Assembly: GCA_003266145.1 (NCBI GenBank)
Contig: MVJJ01000167.1
Location: forward strand, 1 to 11,968
Origin: Methanosphaera sp. SHI613
Lineage (GTDB): Archaea > Methanobacteriota > Methanobacteria > Methanobacteriales > Methanobacteriaceae
Length of the DNA: 11,968 nucleotides
Reading direction: 5' to 3'
In this document: positions 6,386-11,968 of the stretch, piece by piece
Numbering within the stretch: the first letter of the stretch is position 1
Layout: the number at the start of each line of letters is the position of its first letter
The notes under the pieces: model-generated
What the model was told of the DNA's origin: nothing
The model's database searches: none
Seen by the model: only the letters and a program-made list of their open reading frames with translations
Translations under genes and position numbers: made by a program

Positions 6386-7276
6386 TTAATTATCCATCAG
6401 TTTTGTTATTTTGGCACTTATATCATCTGCATGGTGTAACGCCACTGCTTCAGGTATTAATGGATCTACAGTTGAACCCCATCCTAACTCTTTTTGGCCA
6501 TGATGACTGAGAATCATATGCACAAGTTTTGTCTTGGTTTCCTCATTCACGTTCAGCATTTCACAACGGTTTTCTATCATCTTTGCCCCTATATAAATGT
6601 GGTCAAGCAGTTTACCTTTTCTGTTGATAGATATCAGGTTGTTCTCATCCATGTCATATGTTTCTATCTTTCCAATATCATGAAGTATCGCCGCTGTCAG
6701 CAGGAGGTCCTTGTCCAGTTTTTCATAGATTTCACATAGATTCAGACATATTGATATTACTTCATTGGTATGTACAATCAATCCTCCCTTGTAGTTATGA
6801 TGATGTATTTTAGCCGCCGGTGCGTTTATGAATCTTTCTCTTAAGGTCTCATCAGTAAATATGCTTGACAAGAGGTTTATCAGATCCTTGTTTTTTATTT
6901 CTTTCTGTATATTGAAGAAGTAATCTATGTGTTGGTCCAGTTTATGTGCCGTTCTTATAAAATCGTCCATGTCATATTTTTTTGAGTCTCTAATATCATC
7001 AATCAGTATGTTGTATTTTTTACTTCCGACAGGAAATTCACGGACTTTTCCAACGATATTATATACCTGGTTTATGGTAATGTTGTCGTATCGTTTTTTG
7101 CAATTGTTTGTAAACATTCTTGCCTTAATGCTTCCGGTTTTGTCCTGTAATGTGAACTCTACATAGGGTTTGTTGTTTTTATCCTTTCTTATTTCCTTTG
7201 TAGTTATTAAAAATTGTGATATTATGTCCCTGGATTGGTCAAATTTGTTTATATAGTCTGCCTCTTTTTTTACCAT
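6386..7276 (-). CDS. OB-fold plus HD-domain protein, YhaM-type putative 3'-5' exoribonuclease
   Basis: This 296-residue protein has two parts. Residues about 18-95 form an OB-fold nucleic-acid-binding domain (VEFTLQDKTGSIKARMF at 39-55). Residues about 155-290 are an HD metal-dependent phosphohydrolase domain: KGGLIVHTNEV (163-173), the defining H199-D200 in AAILHDIGKI (195-204), H226, H253, the pair H258-H259 in SHHGQKELG, and HHADD (281-285). This architecture and the PEAVALHHAD ending match bacterial YhaM, a 3'-to-5' exonuclease acting on RNA and single-stranded DNA. The archaeal substrate is not established, so nuclease activity is inferred. The start is the first ATG after an in-frame stop, with a weak GGGA site. 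It lies 90 bases after the TadC-like gene on the same strand, with no U-tract between, so co-transcription with the secretion genes is possible but unproven. Confidence 0.82.
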   Translation of the reverse strand: MVKKEADYINKFDQSRDIISQFLITTKEIRKDKNNKPYVEFTLQDKTGSIKARMFTNNCKKRYDNITINQVYNIVGKVREFPVGSKKYNILIDDIRDSKKYDMDDFIRTAHKLDQHIDYFFNIQKEIKNKDLINLLSSIFTDETLRERFINAPAAKIHHHNYKGGLIVHTNEVISICLNLCEIYEKLDKDLLLTAAILHDIGKIETYDMDENNLISINRKGKLLDHIYIGAKMIENRCEMLNVNEETKTKLVHMILSHHGQKELGWGSTVDPLIPEAVALHHADDISAKITKLMDN

Positions 7277-7366
7277 ATTTTTCCCTTTTTTTGTTCTATA
7301 GTAATTGTTTTATTGAAATTGCTTATTATCTTTTTAGATTATCTTTTGACCAATATATCTTTGGTG

Positions 7367-8218
7367 TTAAATGTTTGTGGGCTCCATTTTTTTGATTAGG
7401 AGTATCATGAATGACACTACCAATGGGAAAAAGAACAGATATAGTATTACTAGCAGTTTTCCATCTATAATGGGACCGATAACTGTTGTGGCAGCTACAA
7501 TCATGATGAATAATATCACAGGTATCAGTACTGCTATGAACATGTATATTAACATGAATGAGTTTAATTTTTCACTGTATTCTTTGTACTTAATTTTCAT
7601 GTTCTCGTTGTTTTCTTTTGCCAAGCTGTTAAGGGTTTTTGATAGGTTTCCTCCATTGTTTAATGTTCTTTTTATTTGATTTATTGTTTTTTTCATTATT
7701 TTGGTATTGTTTCTTTTTTTTAGGTTATCGAATGCTTCATTATAATTTGTTCCATAGTGGATCTCTTCGAGGGTTATCTTAAATTCCTCGGATAGTTTTC
7801 CAAAATCATTGTTTGCTATTGTGTTCATGGCGTCAAATAATCCTATTCCTGCCTGTAGTTCTATGGATATTTGTCGTAGGGCATAGGGTAGTTGTCGTGT
7901 GACTTCTTCTTGTCTTTGCTTTTGTTTAATCTGGGGATATGATTTGTATGTAATTAGTATTATCATGATTATTATGACTACTTCCAGGAGGATTATGTTC
8001 TTGAGGTATATTGCCGTAATTAATGCTATTATAATTGGAAATAATCTGCTTTTATCTTTCTTTTTTTCTTTTTTCTTGTTTGAAAGTATTTTTTCCATAC
8101 TTTCTTTTTCGATTATGTCTGTGTGAACATTTCTTCTATGGCTAAAATTTCCATTCGTCAAATCTTCTTTTATTTTAATTGTAGCTTTGCCTATTTTAAT
8201 GATACTTTCTTTAATCAT
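7367..8218 (-). CDS. TadC/GspF-type membrane platform protein of a type IV pilus-like/secretion system
   Basis: This 283-residue integral membrane protein has the type II secretion F domain. A soluble, very basic N-terminus (about 1-58, with KKKEKKKDKSR at 48-58) precedes a hydrophobic pair at about 60-92. Next is a cytoplasmic helical domain, with RQLPYALRQISIELQAG (108-124) the recognisable core, and two closing membrane segments at about 222-246 and 254-275. Such proteins anchor the assembly ATPase at the membrane and transmit its motion to growing filaments. It begins 20 bases after the ATPase stop, with AGGTCAG (8228-8234) as ribosome binding site, so the pair is an operon. It is much shorter than the archaellum platform FlaJ (about 550 residues) and closer to single-domain TadC proteins. 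No pilin gene is adjacent. Family assignment is good; the exact machine is unknown. Confidence 0.82.
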   Translation of the reverse strand: MIKESIIKIGKATIKIKEDLTNGNFSHRRNVHTDIIEKESMEKILSNKKKEKKKDKSRLFPIIIALITAIYLKNIILLEVVIIIMIILITYKSYPQIKQKQRQEEVTRQLPYALRQISIELQAGIGLFDAMNTIANNDFGKLSEEFKITLEEIHYGTNYNEAFDNLKKRNNTKIMKKTINQIKRTLNNGGNLSKTLNSLAKENNENMKIKYKEYSEKLNSFMLIYMFIAVLIPVILFIMIVAATTVIGPIIDGKLLVILYLFFFPLVVSFMILLIKKMEPTNI

Positions 8219-8238
8219 AATTTTTATCTGACCTATAT

Positions 8239-9594
8239 TTAATTATTTAGAGTATTGTAATAATCATCAATAAGTTTCTCAACATTATCTATATGATGTT
8301 CATTGTTTTTCTTAACTTTTTCAATCAAGTATTCCTCTCGTCTATCAATTTCACTTAGTATGTCCTTATAAGTCAATCCCTTCATCAATGCTATCTTATT
8401 CAATACATTACATGAAATTGCTTTAAATTCAATCTTATCCGTGTTAGGGTCATATTCATAGATCTTATTCAACTGAAGATTATCCAGTTCCATCCCGGTC
8501 ACTTCAACAACCTCTGTAACTCTACGGATACTTCCTTTCATGTTGTTGTAAAGCCGTTTCTGCATTATGATGAAATCTAATGAGTTAATCATTATCTTCG
8601 GCACGTTCATCGGAGGATTATTTAACCGGGTAATCGTTTCATGGCTGCTGTTGGCATGTAACGTTCCCATACCTGAGTGACCTGTATTCAATGCACCAAA
8701 GAGTGTGTTGGCCTCTTTTGATCTGACTTCGCCCACTATAATCTTATCAGGTCTTTGTCTTAAAGAGTTTTTAAGAAGCATGTCCATTGTTATCTCTCCC
8801 TGATTTTCAATATTTGGGGGTCTGGTCTCACATCTGATTATATGTTGATGTTTTATTTGCAATTCCATCGTGTCTTCTATCGTAATGACCCGCTCATATG
8901 CTGGTATGAATGAACAGATGCAATTCAACGTTGTGGTTTTACCTGATCCGGTTCCTCCCGCAATTATTATATTTGAGGAATATGCGTTCATTCCCTCTAT
9001 TATCATCCAGAGAAATGCCGCCAGATGTGATGAGATTGTATTCGTATTTATCAAATCAAAAATCGTTATCGGTGTTTTCTTAAACTTTCGGATAGTCAGT
9101 GTTGCACCATCGGGGGTGATGGGGGGTATTGTGGCATTTATTCTGCTTCCATCAGGTAATCTGGCATCCAATAATGGCGTTTGTTTATCTATTTTTCTTT
9201 GAACCTGGTTTGCTATCTTTTCTATTATCTGTCTGATTTCGTTATCCTGTAGGGTTATGTTTGTAATCATCATGCCCTTTTGTCTATGATATACATAAAC
9301 GGGATTCTTATCATTTATGACCATAATCTCTTCCAAATCGTCATCCTTCAATAGGTCATTTATCCTACCATAGCCTTCGGAGTCCAATTTCAATTTCTTA
9401 AGTACCTCTCTGGTATCCAATGACTTGTCATTGGACAGTCTGTTTATCAGATTTTCATCTATATCCAAGTTGGGATTGTTTACCTGCAATTGTATTATCT
9501 TATCTTTGATTGCATTATATTCCCTTTCATATTCGTCTTTAAGTTTAATCTTTGTTTCTGTTTCATATAATCTGGTCTTGTTGTTTCTAATCAT
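8239..9594 (-). CDS. TadA/CpaF/VirB11-type secretion or pilus-assembly ATPase
   Basis: This 451-residue cytoplasmic hexameric ATPase family member powers filament assembly or secretion. After an N-terminal helical region (about 1-75) comes the N-domain with RLPDGSRINATIPP (145-158) and the arginine-rich DGATLTIRKF (162-171). The RecA-like domain has Walker A GGTGSGKT (213-220), the Asp box TIEDTMEL (238-245), Walker B DKIIVGEVR (283-291) with E289, GHSGMGTLHANS (305-316) containing the His box, and a C-terminal charged tail. All catalytic elements are intact. The start is certain within the frame because TAG lies three codons upstream, and there is no Shine-Dalgarno sequence. It heads an operon with the TadC-like platform gene. 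It could drive adhesive pili, a competence-like filament or export; the archaellum is unlikely because no other fla/arl genes are visible. Confidence 0.9.
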   Translation of the reverse strand: MIRNNKTRLYETETKIKLKDEYEREYNAIKDKIIQLQVNNPNLDIDENLINRLSNDKSLDTREVLKKLKLDSEGYGRINDLLKDDDLEEIMVINDKNPVYVYHRQKGMMITNITLQDNEIRQIIEKIANQVQRKIDKQTPLLDARLPDGSRINATIPPITPDGATLTIRKFKKTPITIFDLINTNTISSHLAAFLWMIIEGMNAYSSNIIIAGGTGSGKTTTLNCICSFIPAYERVITIEDTMELQIKHQHIIRCETRPPNIENQGEITMDMLLKNSLRQRPDKIIVGEVRSKEANTLFGALNTGHSGMGTLHANSSHETITRLNNPPMNVPKIMINSLDFIIMQKRLYNNMKGSIRRVTEVVEVTGMELDNLQLNKIYEYDPNTDKIEFKAISCNVLNKIALMKGLTYKDILSEIDRREEYLIEKVKKNNEHHIDNVEKLIDDYYNTLNN

Positions 9595-9623
9595 AACGTA
9601 CTATACAATAATTATTATTACTC

Positions 9624-9634
9624 TTATATTATAT
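9624..9634. promoter_or_regulatory. Shared TATA-like element between the divergent secretion ATPase and methyltransferase genes
   Basis: TTATATTATAT is nearly symmetric and sits in the middle of the 67-base spacer, centred about 35 bases from the ATPase ATG and 33 bases from the methyltransferase ATG. Neither gene has a Shine-Dalgarno site. One TATA element used in both directions would start both transcripts only a few bases before the ATGs, giving leaderless or nearly leaderless mRNAs. The dense AT background lowers confidence. Confidence 0.4.
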
Positions 9635-9661
9635 TAGTATTACTATTATTTATTAGCATGA

Positions 9662-10618
9662 ATGAATAAATATAAAAACATGAAATGCCACTGTAACGAT
9701 AATTGTATAGAAAATACCAATAAACTGCTTGAAAATATTGAAGACTTCTACCTTCCATGCGAGGAATGCTCAACAAAAAAACTCAAGAAATCACTACCAA
9801 TAAAAAGACAGGTAAAACTGGAAAACATAACTTCCGACTACGGATTATGCAATAAGTGCAATAAAAGAAACATAGACTATGTGATGGCACATATACTCAA
9901 GATTCTGATAGAAAACGGTTTTCACAACGACATGGCATCCATAAGAAAAACGGGTTCTCCCCTCATAACGCCGGGAATATACCTTGAAAAACAGCCATAC
10001 CTGTCGGAAAATACTCTGATAATACTCGTTGATGATGTAAATAAAAGCACGGCTCAATTAATAATCGACGAAGTACCCGAAGTAAAGGGAGTATTGAAAG
10101 GAAACATAAACGATACAGTAGGTCAAATATCTGAAAACAATGATATATACAACTATGAACTGATGGCAGGCTGTGACATACGTGTTGATATACAAGAAAG
10201 TGATGCCGGAAAAATAATCATCTACAAACAGCAATCAAAAATACACATAGAATATCCAAAAATCCAATCACCAAAACTTTTAGAATTAAAAGAGGTATTG
10301 GATAAATATGATAATCCCACAGTCATAGATGCAATGTGCGGGCCGGGAACACTAGGCATATACGCCCTAAAAAGAAACGCACAAAAAGTAGTATTCAATG
10401 ACATATACCCAGAGGCAATAGATAACCTGAAAGTCAACCTTGACATAAATCAAATAGAATCCGATAAATATGAAATATACAACAAATCAATTGAAGACTT
10501 ATCAGAGGATACAGAAATAAAATATGACATTGGATTAATAGATGCATTTCCAAATGTTGACACATCCGATTACCAAGCCCAATTAAAAAAAATATGCAGG
10601 GAAGTTATAATAATTTAA
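9662..10618 (+). CDS. Cysteine-rich N-terminal domain fused to a putative class I SAM-dependent methyltransferase
   Basis: I do not recognise this 318-residue protein as a named enzyme. Its N-terminus has C9-x-C11-x3-C15, then two CxxC pairs, C33-x2-C36 and C63-x2-C66 (GLCNKCNKRN), suggesting a zinc or iron-sulfur site. The second pair resembles the CxxC element of archaeal Pus10, a tRNA-binding protein. Residues about 85-200 are a mixed alpha/beta region of unknown family. The C-terminal third (about 218-318) is a Rossmann methyltransferase: motif I VIDAMCGPGTLG (221-232), motif II VVFNDIY with D247, and YDIGLIDAFP (288-297) where many RNA/DNA methylases have NPPY. An RNA, probably tRNA, substrate is a guess. 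The start is fixed because TGA immediately precedes the ATG in frame; the next in-frame ATG is codon 7. It overlaps the convergent transporter gene by four bases. Confidence 0.6.
   Translation: MNKYKNMKCHCNDNCIENTNKLLENIEDFYLPCEECSTKKLKKSLPIKRQVKLENITSDYGLCNKCNKRNIDYVMAHILKILIENGFHNDMASIRKTGSPLITPGIYLEKQPYLSENTLIILVDDVNKSTAQLIIDEVPEVKGVLKGNINDTVGQISENNDIYNYELMAGCDIRVDIQESDAGKIIIYKQQSKIHIEYPKIQSPKLLELKEVLDKYDNPTVIDAMCGPGTLGIYALKRNAQKVVFNDIYPEAIDNLKVNLDINQIESDKYEIYNKSIEDLSEDTEIKYDIGLIDAFPNVDTSDYQAQLKKICREVIII
10585..10592 (-). terminator. Oligo-T terminator of the TctA-like gene, embedded in the opposite gene
   Basis: Eight A on the plus strand give a U8 tract in the minus-strand transcript, 23-30 bases after the stop codon of the TctA-like gene. 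It lies inside the 3' coding end of the methyltransferase gene, where on the plus strand it encodes lysines. Confidence 0.45.
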
Positions 10619-11856
10619 AGCAATCCAAGATATGTGATAATGGATGGGACAATCAACACTCCCATCAGATTACTCTTACTGATATCCAGATAATTTGGCA
10701 GCAGTCCCAGAGCTATACTGCTGATATAACACAATACCACATAAAACATCACAGCACCACTAACAAAGGAATAACCAATAACCAATATCGTAATTAAGAT
10801 TACCAGAGCAATGTTCAAATTACGATAATTAACATTATTGACCCTCTGAATTATATAATCTCCTAGTTTTATGGAAATGATACATGAAACAGATACACTA
10901 ACCAAAGCTATGAAAATGAAAAAAACAACATGTACCAATTCCAAGTTGCTTAAAAGATAACTGATATACATGCTGATGGCACTACGAGGATTGCCAATCA
11001 GATAAACAGCGATTAAAGAAAATATTGTATCGGATATGTTTACACCACTGTTTGTCAACAGAAAATCCTCAGGAGTAATGTTTCTGTTGAACGTTAACGT
11101 CTGAGCTATAACACTACCCTGGGCTGGGCCAAGGCCCGGAAGCAGGCCTAATATACAACCTGAAATGCTTCCCGCTGTGGTGGATTTAACAAAGCGATTG
11201 TTGATGTTTAAAATTTTGTCATTTGTTTGAGGTGGAAGATGAGCCTTTTTTGATATGGAATATAATAATGTGCTGATACTGAATAATGCTGATAATATGC
11301 ATAGCAATGCTATGTTTCCACTTAAATTACTGTTTAATACAAAAAATCCCAGCAATCCTGATACCATAAAAATCAACAAACTATACAGCCTATTTCTATT
11401 GTCTTTGTTGGTAAAGTAGATCATCAGACACATTGTGATTATAAGCAAATATGCTATATAATCCTTTAAAAAGTTGTATAACATCGGTAAAATCATAAAC
11501 AATAATGGAATACATAAAATCAAGATGATGATTGATAAAAAACCCCCAAAGCTAACTAGTCTGATGGCCTTATATCCTTCACCCCTGAAAAGCAATCTAT
11601 GAGCGGGCTGAACGCTTGTAATTGTGTCCTCTGTTGATAATCCAAATATCAATGAAGGAATAAATTCAATCATTGCATGAACAACCGCTATCGTAACAAA
11701 GAATGTGCATAAAACAATGCTTGATGTATGCTCTAAAATTGACTCGGATGATGAAAATACAATTATTCCAACGGTATTCACATGCAAGCCAGGAGTCAAT
11801 CCAGTTATTATCCCCAATAATATTCCAATAATGATTGCTAAAAATATTTCTATCAT
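10615..11856 (-). CDS. TctA-family (DUF112) integral membrane transporter
   Basis: This 413-residue, highly hydrophobic protein of about ten membrane segments belongs to the TctA-like permease family, whose bacterial members move tricarboxylates with TctB and the binding protein TctC. Two related glycine-proline motifs mark the halves of an inverted-repeat fold: GLTPGLHVNTVG (19-30) and GLLPGLGPAQGS (237-248). FGLSTEDTITSVQPAHRLLF (71-90), followed by RGEGYKA, is another family block. It is shorter than bacterial TctA (about 500 residues). No TctB or TctC gene is in view, as is usual for archaeal members, so the substrate is unknown. TAA lies two codons before the ATG, fixing the start; the Shine-Dalgarno site is weak. 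Its stop codon overlaps the stop of the convergent methyltransferase gene at 10615-10618. Confidence 0.85.
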   Translation of the reverse strand: MIEIFLAIIIGILLGIITGLTPGLHVNTVGIIVFSSSESILEHTSSIVLCTFFVTIAVVHAMIEFIPSLIFGLSTEDTITSVQPAHRLLFRGEGYKAIRLVSFGGFLSIIILILCIPLLFMILPMLYNFLKDYIAYLLIITMCLMIYFTNKDNRNRLYSLLIFMVSGLLGFFVLNSNLSGNIALLCILSALFSISTLLYSISKKAHLPPQTNDKILNINNRFVKSTTAGSISGCILGLLPGLGPAQGSVIAQTLTFNRNITPEDFLLTNSGVNISDTIFSLIAVYLIGNPRSAISMYISYLLSNLELVHVVFFIFIALVSVSVSCIISIKLGDYIIQRVNNVNYRNLNIALVILITILVIGYSFVSGAVMFYVVLCYISSIALGLLPNYLDISKSNLMGVLIVPSIITYLGLL

Positions 11857-11887
11857 AACTTACTTGCTAATAAATTATACAATTAAT

Positions 11888-11898
11888 AATATTTATAA
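11888..11898 (-). promoter_or_regulatory. Candidate TATA box of the TctA-like gene
   Basis: On the minus strand this reads TTATAAATATT, 32-42 bases before the ATG. A transcript start near 11868 would leave a short leader of about 12 bases. The remaining bases to the window end (11899-11968) are AT-rich, with nothing else recognised. Confidence 0.35.
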
Positions 11899-11968
11899 TT
11901 TATTATTGCAAATATTTTAATAATAATTCTTATATTTTAAAAATTTCTTTGATATTAATTACTTGATA

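Noticed and set aside
6386..7276. HD-domain gene as part of a CRISPR type III (Cas10) or anti-phage nucleotide-signalling system
   Set aside because: The OB plus HD architecture and the terminal HHADD motif fit the YhaM family, and no cas genes, repeats or cyclase genes are nearby.
8870..9202. 110-codon plus-strand frame opposite the secretion ATPase
   Set aside because: The minus-strand frame carries all catalytic motifs of the ATPase; this is its shadow.
8239..9594. Archaellum (FlaI/ArlI) motor ATPase
   Set aside because: The partner platform protein is short and TadC-like, and no other archaellum genes or archaellins are present.
10594..10797. 67-codon plus-strand frame overlapping the ends of the methyltransferase and transporter genes
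   Set aside because: It is low in complexity (rich in Gln, His and Thr), overlaps two real genes and has no translation signal.

Overview
The window reads as a chromosomal stretch of a very AT-rich methanogenic archaeon, most probably of the order Methanobacteriales (Methanosphaera or Methanobrevibacter type). This is inferred, not proven. The evidence is archaeal core genes (a SPOUT-type tRNA C56 2'-O-methyltransferase, archaeal-type QueC for archaeosine, CobS, a full-length LarC, an inositol-phosphate synthase for ether-lipid headgroups), archaeal-style oligo-T terminators without GC hairpins, Shine-Dalgarno sites of the AGGTGA/GGTGAT type, and heavy use of AGA and ATA codons. I saw no rRNA, tRNA, insertion sequence, CRISPR array or phage gene.

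Layout. Positions 1-135 hold the last 44 residues of a biotin-carrier subunit, probably PycB. Positions 514-2985 carry a tight three-gene minus-strand operon: larC (nickel-pincer cofactor enzyme), queC (preQ0 synthase) and a cysteine-rich DUF2284 protein. larC and queC overlap by 8 bases. A 505-base AT-rich gap with no convincing gene separates this from the plus-strand pair cobS-trm56 (3491-4820), which joins cobalamin assembly to tRNA T-loop methylation. A 191-base convergent spacer with oligo-T terminators and a 28-base tandem repeat follows, then ino1 on the minus strand (5012-6115).

Positions 6386-9594 hold three minus-strand genes read in the order TadA/CpaF-type secretion ATPase, TadC/GspF-type membrane platform, and an OB-fold plus HD-domain protein of the YhaM type. 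The ATPase and platform form the motor core of an archaeal pilus-like or secretion machine, but no pilin or prepilin peptidase is visible nearby. Diverging from the ATPase across only 67 bases is a plus-strand gene for a cysteine-rich putative SAM-dependent methyltransferase (9662-10618). It converges on, and overlaps by 4 bases, a minus-strand TctA-like 413-residue membrane transporter (10615-11856).

Most of the window is housekeeping or cofactor metabolism. The parts least explained by known pathways are the Cys-rich methyltransferase, the DUF2284 protein coupled to larC-queC, and the orphan secretion motor with an HD nuclease-like gene downstream. I do not see a clear-cut new defence or mobile system, and I do not claim one.
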